A stretch of 64,000 nucleotides of DNA from Anolis sagrei. Its lineage: Eukaryota > Chordata > Lepidosauria > Squamata > Anolidae. The notes under the pieces were generated by a model that saw only the letters and a list, made by a program, of their open reading frames with translations, had not been told where the DNA came from and ran no database searches. Below, piece after piece: positions 1 through 10,654 of this stretch (position 1 is its first letter; every line of letters begins with the position of its first letter). Location: assembly GCF_037176765.1 (NCBI RefSeq), contig NC_090023.1:9566042-9630041 (forward strand), read 5' to 3'. A program made the translations under genes and the position numbers.

Positions 1-900
1 GAAAGAAAAAGGAGGGAAAAGAAAAGAAGGAGAAGAAAGGTATGAAAGAAGGCAGAAGAAGGAAGGTGTATGAGGGAAAGCAAGGAAGAAGGAAGGAAGT
101 GAGGAAGGAAGGAATAGAAGGGAGGGAAGGAGGAAGGGAGAAAAAGGTGGGAAGAGAAAGTAAAGCAGAAAAGATTTCAGGGGAGGGAAGAGAAAGGGAA
201 GAAGGGAGGTAAGAAAGGAAAAAAGAGAAAGGGAAGACAAAAATGAAGAAAGAAAGAAAAAGAAGGGAAAAGAAAAGGAAGAAGAGAAAGGTAAGAAAGA
301 AAGAAGACGCAGGAAGTTGTATGAGTGAAAGAAGGAAGGAAGGGAAGGATGGAGGAAGAAAAAGGTGGAAAAGAAGAGAAAGGAAAGTAGAAAAGGTTGC
401 AGGGGAGAAAGAGAAAGAAGAAAGGGGAGAAGAGAGGAAAGAAAGGGGGGGAAAAGAGAAACAGAAGACAAAAGAGAGGAAAGAAAGAAAAACGAGGGAA
501 AAGAAAAGAAGGAAAAGAAAGGTAAGAAAGAAGAGGGAGGAACTTGTATGAGAAAAAGCAAGGGAAGAAGGAAGGAAGGAAGGAAGGAAGGAAGGAAGGA
601 AGGAAGGAAGGAAGGAAGGAAGGAAGGAAGGAAGGAAGGAAGGAAGGAAGGAAGGAAGGGATAGAAGGGAGGGAGGGAGGGAGAAAAAGGTGGGAAGGAA
701 GAGAAAGGAAAGTGGAAAAGGTTGGAGAGGAGAGGAGAAAGAGAAAGAAGAAAGGGAGGAAAGGAAAAGGAGAAAGGGATGATGACATGTAAGAATGAAA
801 GAAGAGGAAGTTGTTTGAGGAAAAGCAGGGGAAGAAGGAAAGAAGGAGTGGATAAGGTGTATAAGGGAAATGGAGAAAGAATGAGCCACAAAGAAAATGT
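1..900. repeat. Purine-rich (GGAA/GAAA) minisatellite with higher-order units
   Basis: The plus strand is almost wholly A and G. A perfect AAGG run lies at about 563-659. The rest is diverged, and a landmark TGTATGAG or a close variant recurs near 67, 317, 545 and 811, so the tract is built of about 230-265 bp higher-order units. Long open frames here are low-complexity artefacts (Lys/Arg/Glu/Gly on plus, Ser/Phe/Leu/Pro on minus). The tract continues off the left edge. Confidence 0.9.
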
Positions 901-954
901 ATACGTGGGCAATACCAGGTATATACACTAGTAAACCAATAAATATATAATAAA

Positions 955-1813
955 CTAGCTGTCCCCTGCCACGCGTTGCTGTGGCCCAGTAAGGTGAAAA
1001 ATAAAGTCATGAGAAAGTGTTGGTTTCTGATATATGTAATTTCTTTATGCTTGTTGGTAAACAGTATTTCTTGCTGTTTCTTTGTCAGTGTTCTCATTAC
1101 TACTCTGGAACATGCAACACATAATTGTCCTTCTTTAGGGGTCCCTTTCAGATCTATGATACTATATCTCCCTGGGTGTGAATCATATCTATCTATCTAT
1201 ATATATGGCTGGATGGCTCTTTGTCAGGAGGGCTTTGATTACGTTTTATTGCCCTGCTGAAGAGAGTTGGACTGGATGGTTTTCTTGGGGGTTCGGTGTG
1301 GGAAGTTTTCCCCAATTCTCTCGTTCGTGGGATTCAGAATGATCTTTGATTGTAGGTGAACTATAAATCCCAGTAACTACAACTCCCAAATGTCAAGGTC
1401 TATTTCTCCCAAACTCCATCTGTGTTCATATTTGGGCATATGGAATATTCGTGCCAAGTTTGGTCCAGATCCATCATTGTTTGAGTCCACTAGATGTAGG
1501 TGAACTACAACTCCAAAATCCAAGGTCAATGCCCACCAAACCCTTCTAGTGTTTTCTGTTGGTCATGGGAGTCCTGTATGTCATGTTTGGTTCAATTCCA
1601 TTGTTGGCGGGGTTCAGAATGCACTTTGATTGTAGGTGAACTATACATCCCAACAACTACAACTCCCAAATGACAAAACCATAAATTTTTTTTGAGTGAT
1701 GGTCACTCCTTGTGTAGTGAGACATTTTGTTGCCAAATTTGGTGTGATTTCGTTCATTGGTTCTTTTGTTTTTAAGGTACTCATTATGCACAGAGCATTT
1801 TTATATATATAGA
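955..1813 (-). mobile_element. Non-autonomous Helitron (copy 1)
   Basis: Read on the minus strand the element starts TCTATATATATAAAAATG and ends in a short hairpin (CCAC...GTGG) followed by GGGGACAGCTAG, the CTRR-type 3' end. It sits between A and T with no target duplication. The interior contains the module with 'GTAGGTGAACTATAAATCCC' that is shared with the hAT elements of this window. No Rep/helicase frame is visible. Confidence 0.7.
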
Positions 1814-1966
1814 TTGAAGTCAAAGCTTGAAAGCAACCGAGCAGACAACTTCAGAGCAATGTCCTAAAAAAAACTAACTAAAGAGGCAGATCATCTGCTC
1901 TTCGTTCCTTTCTGAAAACTATAATTGCAAGAACTTTCTACAACGTAGCAAATGGCTTGCCCTTAC

Positions 1967-2049
1967 CTAATTCTGACATCTGTCTCCAAACCAACAACGC
2001 CAAACTCTAGGCTTTTACGAAATGACATTTCTGTATTCTCGGGTGCCAT
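1967..2049 (-). CDS. GDPD4: GDPD4 exon 8 in this window: GDE catalytic core (PEN...ETD)
   Basis: The 83-nt exon lies between a TAACAG acceptor and a G|GTAAGG donor. It encodes 27 residues, starting MAPENTEMSFRKS and ending GLETDVRI, plus two bases of the next codon. It matches the family stretch 'LAPENTLMSF...ETD' of GDPD4/GDPD5. In glycerophosphodiesterases the Glu of PEN and the E/D pair of ETD bind the catalytic metal. The frame enters in phase 0 from the HRG exon and leaves in phase 2, as expected if the next exon begins with a codon completed to Ser. The remaining catalytic exons and the C-terminus must lie left of the window; none was found at 1-1960, which is repeat. Confidence 0.88.
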
Positions 2050-2129
2050 CTGTTACAGAAGAGAGGCGTGTTATCATGTGCTTTACAGAATGACACGAGT
2101 CTGACGGCTCCGCTTTCTTCCTCACTCAC

Positions 2130-2267
2130 CTGTGGAGTTCCTCTGTGGGCAATGAATTTTGGCTTGGGACCCAATGTTCCCTCCTCACGGATGCAGGGCG
2201 AGTGCATCCCCAAAGGTATGAAGAAGAGGAAGAGGAGGACGGCCAGGTATGGAGTAAGGATAAACCC
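2130..2267 (-). CDS. GDPD4: GDPD4 exon 7: last N-terminal membrane helix and HRG motif
   Basis: The 138-nt exon has phase 0 at both ends, with a TTGCAG acceptor and a CAG|GTGAGT donor. Its 46 residues hold a hydrophobic helix (ILTPYLAVLLFLFFIPLGM), the family signature SPCI, then LGPKPKFIAHRGTPQ. HRG is the first catalytic motif of the glycerophosphodiester phosphodiesterase domain, which in the GDPD4/GDPD5 branch faces outside the cell. From the exon start to SPCI the length equals that of GDPD5. The third residue after HRG, Pro in the usual HRGAP, is here preceded by Thr (HRGTP), a conservative change. Confidence 0.92.
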
Positions 2268-2474
2268 CTGCAAGACTGAATGAAAAGAAGAGGAATCAGG
2301 TGCTTGAGTCCATTTGCCACTCCAAGAGTAAGGAAAGTGCTGGACTGACACGTTATAAAAATGGGAGCTTCCTTGTACTTAATTTGTGCTTGTTTGGGGG
2401 AAACAACAACAACAAAAACAAGTTACCTGCCTCTCCTCTTGGCCCGAGGTGGGATACAATGCAATTATAATATA

Positions 2475-3156
2475 CTAGCTGTACCCGCCACACGTTGCTG
2501 TGGCCAACTTTCCCTCCTTCCATCTTTCTCTCCTTTTTTCCTATCTTTCCTTCCCTCCCTCTTTCATTCCTTCCCTCTTTTTCTTTCTTTTTCTTTCCCT
2601 TCTTTTTTCTTCCTTCTCTACATGTTTCTTTTCTCACCTCTTTCGCTCTTTGGTTCCACCCTTCCTTGTCTCTTTCCTTCCTCCCTCCCTCTTTCTCTCT
2701 TTCGTTCCTTCTCTCCTTCCTCCCCTCTTTCGCTTTTTTATTTCATTCTCTCCCTCCTCTCCTTCCTTCCTTCTCTACTCTTCTTTCTTTCCTTCTTTAT
2801 CTCCTTCCCTCCTTCTTTCCCTCCTTCTCTCCTTCCTTCCTTCTCTACCCTTTTCTTTCCTTCCTTCTCTCCTTCCCTCTTTCTCTCCCTCCTTCTCCTC
2901 CTCCTTCTCTCCTTCCTTCCTTCTGTTCCCTGCTTTTTTTCTTTCCTTCTCTCCTTCTCTCGAAATGTTTAGGATTTTGAATCAGTTTGTGCATACCTTG
3001 TGGGTTGCATTGAGTCGCCTGTTAAGGGCTGAAAAATGTGGTATAGAAATAAAGCAAATAATAAAATAATTGTGGGTAAATCTGGTAAATTTTCGTCGGG
3101 GTTTTTTTGAGTTTTGCTGTCCCGTTGGACGCCCTTTCTCTTTTTATATATATAGA
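2475..3156 (-). mobile_element. Non-autonomous Helitron (copy 2) filled with polypyrimidine and a SINE tail
   Basis: It has the same termini as the other Helitrons (plus-strand start CTAGCTGTACCCGCCAC, end TTTTTATATATATAGA) and is flanked by A and T. Between the ends lie about 460 bp of C/T-rich microsatellite (2505-2965) and a SINE/L2-like tail (about 2966-3075, '...GTGGTATAGAAATAAAGC'). The long Ser/Phe/Leu frames here are low-complexity artefacts. Confidence 0.65.
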
Positions 3157-3222
3157 TAACCATAAAATACATACATACCATAAAACACATACATTAAAAC
3201 ACACTGCTACAAAATACATATA

Positions 3223-3455
3223 CAGTGATACCTTGACTTACAAGCTTACTGAGCTCTTAACTCAAATCACTCTTATCTCAAAGCAGTTTCCCATTGAAAT
3301 GCTATTTTTTCATTTCACCCCTTGAAACTCACACCACTTTTGCTACATGTTTTGAAATAAGAAAATGGACTTTATAAATAACAGATAACTCGAACAAAAA
3401 AACCGAGCCAAGAGACAGCTTGTAATTTGAAAAACTCGTAAGTTGGGTATAACAA
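3223..3455. mobile_element. Tigger/pogo-like MITE, diverged
   Basis: The left end CAGTGATACCTTGACTTACA follows a TA dinucleotide, as in Tc1/mariner-pogo elements. The right end, CTCGTAAGTTGGGTAT, is the approximate inverse. There is no coding capacity. Confidence 0.45.
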
Positions 3456-3813
3456 AAGATGCAAGGCTGGAGACTTATTATTAGGATGGATCTTCCCTGA
3501 GGTTTTCCTTTCCTTAAAAAAAAAAAAAGAAAAATCCCACCCCTGTGCCTTCAATGTGATAGCGAGACGATGATGGATATGTGCTATGGTGAAGTGAACA
3601 CTGCTTGTCTTTAAACTTTCTCTTGCATTAAAGCTGCCACCAACCTAAGGTGTTTTAGGATTTTTTTAAAAAATTGAGGTGAACTTTTCCCACTCCTGCC
3701 AACACTGCTCTTATCCCTGGCTCCCAAACAACTGTTTGTTGAGAGGCTTTTCTGTAGCAACAGGGTGTTAAAATTGCTGGAACTATCACAAAGACTTGAC
3801 GATGGAGTGATAT

Positions 3814-4324
3814 ACAGTAGAGACTTGGTTGAAACTCAAATAGAATAAGATTTATTTTTAAAACAGACAACTAACCACTCCTGAGAGGTACAAAAAGCAT
3901 GACTTGTTACAAAAGTACTTCAACTTGATTGGTTGCTTGAACAGTTCTCTTCACTTTGTTCTAGACAGAGCTAACCAAACAGAACTAACTGTTGGTAACA
4001 AAACCCTCGCTCTATTTCAGAGAATAGTGATGACTCTGACTAGCCTATCTAGGTAGCCCCTGGGTTATTAACGAACTTTACCCTAGGGTTCTTCCTGTTA
4101 ACTAACCCAGGCTGGAGAGCCAATCTCTTGTGCTAACTCTCACAAGAGATCAGACTGCTGTCTGACCTTTTTCCTGTCAGCTCACAGCACTGTCTAACAC
4201 AGACACTCTCTCTCCTAGCTCTCTCCCTCAAACCCAGTTTCAAACTTTACACCTTCACATCCCAGCTCCCAGCTCTCAACTCTCACTGAAGCTACCTTCT
4301 TTTCACCCCTCAGACTTGGCTCCT
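3814..4324. other. Intronic sequence, possibly an LTR or MITE half
   Basis: This non-coding stretch, together with 5167-5340, flanks the LINE fragment at 4325-5166. Its outer ends (TATACAGTAGAGACTTGG and the inverse of TATACAGAGAAAGCTTG) look like weak inverted repeats, so both halves may be one old element split by the LINE. I cannot assign a family. Confidence 0.3.
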
Positions 4325-5166
4325 CCCAACTGCCCTTGCCAATCCTAGAAGTCTGCTACCTTGGCAGCCACTTCTCCACCAAAGTCAACATCGACACCGA
4401 AATACAACACCGCCTGAGCTCTGCAAGTGCAGCATTTTCCCGAATGAAACAGAGAGTGTTTGAGGACCGGGACATCCGTAGGGATACCAAGGTGCTTGTC
4501 TATAAAGCTATTGTCCTCCTAACCCTGCTCTATGTCTGCGAAACGTGGACTGTCTACAGACGTCACATGCAACTCCTGGAACGATTCCAACAGCACTGCC
4601 TCCGGAAAATCCTGCAAATATCTTAGGAAGACAAGCGGACAACGTCAGCATGCTGGAAGAAGCAAAGACCACCAGCATTGAAGCGATGGTCCTCTGCCAT
4701 CAACTCCGCTGGACCGGCCACGTTGTCCAGATGCCTGACCACTGTCTCCCAAAGCAGTTGCTCTACTCTGAACTTAAGAACGGAAAACAGAATGTTGGAG
4801 GACAGGAAAAGAGATTTAAAGATGGCCTCAAAGCCAACCTTAAAAACTCTGGCATAGACACTGAGAACTGGGAAGCCCTGGCCCTTGACCGCTCCAGCTG
4901 GAGGTCAGCTGTGACCAGCAGTGCTGCAGAATTCGAGGAGGCATGAGTGGAGGGTGAAAGAGAGAAACGTGCCAGGAGGAAGGCGCGTCAAGCCAACCCC
5001 GACCGGGACCACCTTCCACCTGGAAACCAATGCCCTCACTGTGGAAGAAGATGCGGGTCAAGAATAGGGCTCCACAGCCACCTACAAACCCACAAAAATA
5101 GTCATCAAGGAAGACCATCTTACTCGTCCAACGAGGGATCGCCTAAGTAAGTAAGTAAGTAAAGTA
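4325..5166 (+). mobile_element. LINE 3' fragment (RT C-terminus, C2H2 finger, AAGT tail)
   Basis: Two overlapping frames give a 5'-truncated non-LTR retrotransposon C-terminus: YLGSHFSTKVNIDTEI...CETWTVYRRHMQLLERF, then LRWTGHVVQMPDHCLPKQLLY and DRSSWRSAVTSSAAEFEEA. Downstream a third frame holds a C2H2-type finger (CPHCGRRC...HLQTHK, about 5030-5095). It ends in a short (AAGT)n tail at 5147-5166. The class is common in vertebrates, but I cannot give a secure clade name. It is broken by frame changes and is not a host gene. Confidence 0.75.
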
Positions 5167-5535
5167 AGGAGTCTCTAAACTCCTCCCCTCTTCCAACCAT
5201 CCTCACTCAAGATGGCAGCCTCCCTGGCATTCCCTCCTAAAATGAAAGCCTGCCTTACTGTTACCCAGGCTCCCTTTCTGGCCTACCAGGTAAGATTCAC
5301 CACATTGGGTCACCCGTAAGTCAAGCTTTCTCTGTATATTAAAACACATAATGCAACGATTGAAATACAATATGAATAAATATATTAAAATGAAAACAGA
5401 ATGTAAAAAAAGACTGGGTAGTCTAGTCTTGAAATGGACTAGAATTCTCTAGGACAGTAGATCTCAACTACAGGCATCTTCCAAATGTTGCTGTTGTGTT
5501 CCTTTAAGTTGTTTCTGACCTATGACCATCTAAAA

Positions 5536-5669
5536 CAGGCATGGGCAAACTTTGGCCCTCCAGGTGTTTTGGACTTCAACTCCCATAATTCCTAACAGCC
5601 GGTAGGCTGTTAGGAATTGTGGGAGTTGAAGTCCAAAACACCTGGAGGGCCAAAGTTTGCCCATGCCTG
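5536..5669. mobile_element. Palindromic hAT-like MITE
   Basis: It is almost a perfect inverted repeat: arms start CAGGCATGGGCAAACTTTGG, about 65 bp each, with a loop of about 4 nt. The flanks ATCTAAAA and ATATAAGA agree at 6 of 8 positions, consistent with an old 8-bp target duplication. A diverged second copy lies at 54557-54682. Confidence 0.7.
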
Positions 5670-6042
5670 ATATAAGATGAACCTCTTTTCGTCTCATTGA
5701 ACATCTCCTTGGATTCTACTTGGATTCCACTGGGTCCATTATCAAACCTCACACCACTTCAGCACTCGTAAAATCAAGGCCGTTATCAGTTCTGAGTTGT
5801 AAATTGGCGCGTAACCTATAGAGACTTAAATCATACCACATGTGCAGTTTCAGCATCCTGTGATAAATAGAAGTGGGCCAGGGGAAATCTTTAATGAACA
5901 CTCCTTGTAGATGACAGAGGAAGCTTATTTTCTGCAGCTCCAGAGATATACTCTAGAGGGGGATATTAGGGACTGTACCTGGGAAAATTCCCCAAGTCAG
6001 ATGTTTGTTCTGCTCCATGATTAAATATTTCGCCATTTTAAA
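5670..6042. other. Intron of GDPD4, no feature recognised
   Basis: About 370 bp of ordinary AT-rich sequence without a convincing frame or known repeat. Confidence 0.5.
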
Positions 6043-7046
6043 CAGGGGCGGCTTGTCCATTATGCGAAGTAAGCGGTCGCAGAACACTTTTTTTTGTCAG
6101 GGGCACAGAGGCGCCTCTGTAAATGCCCCTCGACCGCCACTTGAAGAGTGCCCCTCAGCTCACAACAGCCCTAGCAGTCTGGGGGGAGCCTCGGATTTCT
6201 TGCCTCGCTGCCTGGCGATCCTCTTCCCAAAGGGGCTGGGCCCTCGCCTAGCCCCTCTCGTTCCTGCTCCACCCGGTCACCGGGTGCGCAAGCAGAGCCG
6301 GTGCTCAATCGTTCTCCGCGGTCGATCCCTTCCCCATGACCAGCTCCCTTTCCCGATCCCCCGGCGCTTCACTTGCCTCCTCTCCCCAATCTGCAGGTGG
6401 GCCAAGGGGCGGAGCCACCACGCCTGGCCCTTTTCGGGTCTGGAGGCATGTCTGAATGCTCTTTGATTGTAGGTGAACTATACATCTCAGTAACTACACT
6501 TGCTGCACTTGCTCCCTTGCCTGGCCCGCTTTGGGTCCGGAGACGTGCCTGAAGACCCCGGCATGTGCACCAAAAGTCACCTCTTCTCCTGACTTTCTCT
6601 TCAGCCATTGGGACCAAGAGAGAGAGAGCCCCTCCGGCTGGAGGTATCTCCCACCTCCGCTCCTTCCTTTGTTTTTGCGCCAACCTTCAGGAAAGGTGGG
6701 CATCTCCACCTCTGTCTGTCTGTCTCTCTCTCTCTCTCTTGGTCCCAATGGCTGAGGAGAAAGTCAGGAGAAGAGGTGACTTTTGGTGCACATGCCGGGG
6801 TCTTCAGGCACGTCTCCGGACCCAAAGCGGGCCAGGCAAGGGAGCAAGTGCAGCAAGTGTAGTTACTGAGATGTATAGTTCACCTACAATCAAAGAGCAT
6901 TCTGAACTCCACCAATGATGGAATTGAACCAAATATGGCACACAGAACTCCCACGACAAACAGAAAATATATATCAATGATTGGTTGGGGGGGGGGGGGC
7001 AAAATACTGTTTGCTTACTGTTGAAAATTACCTAGGGCCGCCTCTG
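6043..7046. mobile_element. hAT-like element with a large internal inverted repeat
   Basis: The ends CAGGGGCGGCTTG and CTAGGGCCGCCTCTG are inverted repeats of the same family as the clean 301-bp copy at 31822-32122. Inside, 6454-6628 and 6728-6902 form nearly identical inverted arms of about 175 bp around a spacer of about 100 bp. Mirror-image open frames on both strands arise from those arms and are not genes. The flanking 8 bp are too diverged to prove a duplication. Confidence 0.6.
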
Positions 7047-7198
7047 GATTTAGCTTTCCCCCAGAATTGTCTCTAAACTTTTGATTATGGAAGAATGGAT
7101 GAGAAAGCACTTATGGGAGAAATACTGAAGGCGATCCCTTGCAAGAGGGAGCCACAAGCTTACCAACTGGAGTGACTGACTGTACCTTTGTTTTCCAC

Positions 7199-7279
7199 CT
7201 GAAAGAAATGCTTTCCCACCGGCCAAGCCAGGAAGATCATGACGAGGATGGAAAAAAAGTGGAAAAAAGGAGCGGAGAT
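7199..7279 (-). CDS. GDPD4: GDPD4 exon 6: membrane helix
   Basis: The 81-nt exon is phase 0 at both ends, with a CCATAG acceptor and a CAG|GTGGAA donor. Its 27 residues, ISAPFFHFFSILVMIFLAWP followed by VGKHFFQ, align with the GDPD5 segment GTAPFLHVGAVAAV...WIVAGQF. The membrane helix is conserved, but the exon ends about 7 residues earlier than in GDPD5, shortening the loop to the next helix. A stronger-looking donor (TTG|GTAAGC) lies 35 nt downstream but would break the reading phase, so the early donor is preferred. Confidence 0.82.
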
Positions 7280-7436
7280 CTATGGAGAAGATTAAACAAA
7301 AAGTCATCATTTTTGCTCTGCTTTGGAACAAAGTTGCATTAAGAGCTAACAAGTTGCCCACGAATGGGAAGAACAAAAGGGAACGCGACTGTGCTTAAAG
7401 ATTTGTGGGTCGCAAGCAGGCACATAGGAAGCCAGG

Positions 7437-7785
7437 AGAGGACGATGATGATGATGATTTGTATCCTGCTTTATCTCTCTTTAAAAAGAGAAACTCAAAG
7501 CAGCTAAGAGTAAAAAGCAATACAATGCGATGACTCTCCCACTGTGGTGCCTGGTTTACGTTTATTCCAAGCCATTTGAAATTGAATCCAGACAAGACAG
7601 AAGTACTCCTGGTCAGTCGCAAGGCCAAACAGGATATAGGGTTACACTCCCCCTAAAGACGCAGGTTTGCAGCTGGACTCATTGCTGAGCCTGGAACCCC
7701 AGGTTTCGGCGGTGGCTAGGAGAGCTTTAGCACAAACTTGTGCGTCAGCTGCACCCGTACCTTGGGAAGTCAGACTTGGCCACAG
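7437..7785. mobile_element. L2-clade LINE fragments
   Basis: 7437-7510 resembles a minus-strand L2 3' tail (TTTGTATCCTGCTTTATCTC). 7563-7785 is a plus-strand L2 piece whose reading frame contains LNPDKTEVLLVSR-like and LLSLEPQVSAVARRALAQ-like words. Both are short and broken. Confidence 0.55.
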
Positions 7786-9160
7786 TATTATTATTATTAT
7801 TATTATTAAACTTTATTTGTACCCCGCTAGCATCTCCCGAAGGACTCGATGCGGCTTACAAAGGCCGAGGCCTCAACACACAATATAACAATACAAAACC
7901 TAAGGCAAATTAAAAACAATTAAAGCAATATAAACAACAAGCAATAAACAATACACTAAGACACAATAGAACTGGGCCGGGCCAGAGTAATGGGTACAGG
8001 ATTAAAAGTGCTGATGTGACAGGTGGTATATAAGGCTTATAGGGCAAGTGCAGAGTGCGATCGATGTGCAGCAATCTTAGTTCTAATAAAGTGCTTCTGG
8101 GACTTGGTATTGGAGATTTCCTAGTCTGGGAAGGCACATCGGAACAGCCAGGTCTTCAAGTTCTTTCTGAAGACTGCCAATATAGGGGCCTGTCTAAGAT
8201 CTTTGGGGAGGGTGGCCACCACAGAAAAGGCCCTGTCTCGAGTCCCCACCAAGCGCGCTTGTGACGCAGGCGGGATCACGAGCAGGGCCTCTCCGGATGA
8301 CCGAAGTGAACGCGTGAGTTCGTAGACGGAGATGCGGTCACGCAGGTAGGATGGTCCCAAACCGTTCAGGGCTTTGTAGGTAAGCACTTGCACCTTAAAT
8401 TGGGCTCGGAAAATAAATGGCAGCCAGTGGAGCTCCTTGAACAGGAGGGTTGACCTCTCTCTGTAAGGGGCCCCAGTTAACATCCTGGCTGCTGCTTGTT
8501 GGACCAGTTGGAATTTCCGAGCCGTTTTCAAGGGCAGCCCCACGTAGAGCGCATTGCAGTAGTCCAATCTGGAGGTGACCAAGGCATGGACCACCCCGGC
8601 CAGATCAGCCTTCGCGAGGTACGGTTGCAGTTGGCGCACGAGTCTCAATTGTGAGAAAGCCCTCCCAGACACCACCAACGCCTGAGCCTCAAGCGTAAGC
8701 GATGAATCCAAGAGGACTCCCAGACTGCGGATCTGTGGCTTCAGGGGGACTGTAACCCCGTCCAACACAGGTTGCCACCCTATACCCCGGTCAGGTTTAC
8801 GATCGACCAGGAGGACCTCTGTCTTGTCGGGATTGATCTTCAGCTTGTTCCTCTTCATCCAGATAGCCACAGCGGCCAGGCACTCGTCCAGCACTCGAGG
8901 GGCCTCCTTGGAATTAGGTGGAAATGAGTAGTAGAGCTGTGTGTCATCTGCATAGAGGTGACACCTAAGTCCAAAACTCCGGATGACCTCTCTCAGTGGT
9001 TTCATGTAGATGTTAAAAAGCATGGGAGACAGAATAGAGCCTTGCGGGATCCTGCAGGTCAAAGGCCAGGGGTCCGAGCAGGCATCTCCCAGCTTCACCA
9101 TCTGGGATCGACCCTCCAGGAAGAATCGGAGCCACGACAAAACCGTGCCCCCGAGACCCA
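7786..9160 (-). mobile_element. L2-clade LINE, 5'-truncated, long intact RT frame
   Basis: The minus strand carries a 346-codon frame (8121-9161) with the reverse transcriptase words IPQGSILSPMLFNIYM and the catalytic YADDTQLYY, then KINPDKTEVLLV and the C-terminal connector typical of L2 elements. The 3' tail with the (AAT)n run lies at about 7786-8120. The frame has no internal stop over 1.04 kb, so this copy is fairly young, but it lacks the endonuclease half. Confidence 0.88.
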
Positions 9161-10032
9161 TCCAGAGAGTCCATGCTCTTATAACATCCCATTTAGACTA
9201 CTGCAACTCACTCTACATGGGGTTCCCTCTGAAGACTGCTTGGAAGCTTCAACTAGTCCAACGAACGGCAGCCAGATTGCTCAAAAGAGTGGGATACAGG
9301 GAGCACACAATCCCTCTGTTATGCCCGCTCCACTAGAGCCAATCTGTTACCAAGCATAATTCAAAGTGCTGGCACTAGCCTATAAAGCCCTAGACAGTTC
9401 TGGCCCAGTTTACCTTTCCGAACGTAACTCCCTCTATGAACCTTTAAGGACTCTAAGTTCATCGGGAGGGGCCCTGCTCTTGGTCCCACCACCCTTGCAA
9501 GGGTGTGGACGAGAGACAGGGCCTTCTCAGTGGTGGGTCCTCGGCTATGGAACTCCCCCTCCCCCAAATGATATCAGATCTGCTCCTTCCCTCCAGGTAT
9601 TCCAATATATATATATATCTCTCAAGACCTGGTCCTGGGGTCAAACCTTTGTGCAGTAGATTTGGTGATTTGAATGTGACTGATTGATACGACCAGCAAT
9701 GGACTGATCTTGGATCATAATTTTAAACTGGCTATATTTTAGAATTTTGAATCTTTAAGGTTTATAATTGTTTTCTCTTTGAAAACCCTATACCAGTTAT
9801 ATCCTACCTCGCTCATGCCCAGGGTTATTTTTTAAAATTTTAAACTATTACAATTGGCCTGGCAATAGGTTTTCAAATGCTTGTGTGTTACTGTTTATTG
9901 TTTATGTGATTTGTATTAATTGTATTGATTGTTTTTGTTATTGCTTTTGTTATTGTACTGTGGGCTTGGCCTCATGTAAGCCGCACCGAGTCCCTTGGGG
10001 AGATGGTAGCGGGGTATAAATAAAGTTATTAC

Positions 10033-10075
<43 letters not shown>

Positions 10076-10078
10076 TTA
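9161..10078 (+). mobile_element. L2-clade LINE 3' half, head to head with the previous copy
   Basis: The plus-strand sequence encodes ITSHLDYCNSLYMGFPLKTA and AYKALDSSGPVYLSERNSLYE. It ends with the L2 3' tail (ACCGAGTCCCTTGGGGAGATG...GGTATAAATAAAG) and an (ATT)n run at about 10030-10075. It is interrupted by frame changes. It joins the minus-strand copy at 9160. Confidence 0.8.
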
Positions 10079-10084
10079 ATGGTT

Positions 10085-10320
10085 GGGTTGTTGTAGGTTT
10101 TTCGGGCTATATGGCCATGTTCTAGAAGCATTCTCTCCTGACGTTTGGCCTGCATCTATGGCAGGCATCCTCAGAGGTTGTGACAACTTCACAATTTCTG
10201 AGAATGCCTACCATAGATGCAGACAAAACGTCAGGAGAGAATGCTTCTAAAACATGGCCATATAACCCAAAAAATCTTCAACAACCCAGTGATTCCAGCC
10301 ATTAAAGCCTTCGACAATAC
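10085..10320. mobile_element. Palindromic Penelope-type terminal repeat pair
   Basis: Two copies of the Penelope-like terminal sequence (GGTTGTTGTAGGTTTTTCGG...CATCTATGGCAGGCATCC) stand in inverted orientation. Arms of about 100 bp carry several mismatches. The right end continues to the conserved AAAGCCTTCGACAATAC terminus. It lies beside the (ATT)n tail of the L2. Confidence 0.7.
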
Positions 10321-10414
10321 ATTGTTTTATTGGTTGTTTTAGTTATTTTTGCTAATTCAATGTCTGGCATCTAATGGTTGCCTATTGTCAAAATAAATAA
10401 ATAAATTTGTGATG

Positions 10415-10570
10415 TGGGTTGTTGTAGGTTTTCCGGGCTATATGGCCATGTTCTAGAAGCATTCTCTCCTGACATTTCACCTGCATCTATGTCAGGCATT
10501 CTCAGAGGTTGTGAGGTCACAACCTCTGTGGATGCCTACCAGTGATTCCATCCATGAAAGCCTTCAAGAA
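10415..10570. mobile_element. Second, partly deleted Penelope-type palindrome
   Basis: The left arm (GGGTTGTTGTAGGTTTTCCG onward) is complete. The right arm keeps only the inner TCACAACCTC and the outer AGTGATTCC...GAAAGCCTTC pieces. Confidence 0.6.
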
Positions 10571-10654
10571 ATTTGTGATGCATCCACCATTACAATGTGC
10601 TGAAAAACACAACACTACACCTTAAACTGATCCTGATTATCAACATTGCAAATG

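Noticed and set aside
177-1097. 306-codon minus frame and shorter Lys/Arg/Glu plus frames
   Set aside because: Low-complexity purine minisatellite, no conserved protein features.
2361-3069. Three overlapping frames of 161-203 codons
   Set aside because: Polypyrimidine filler of a Helitron.
6369-6918. Several frames of 74-117 codons on both strands with the same peptide words
   Set aside because: Produced by the two inverted arms; the mirror symmetry explains them.
8121-9161. 346-codon RT frame as a possible host gene
   Set aside because: It carries L2 reverse transcriptase motifs and an L2 tail, so it is a LINE.
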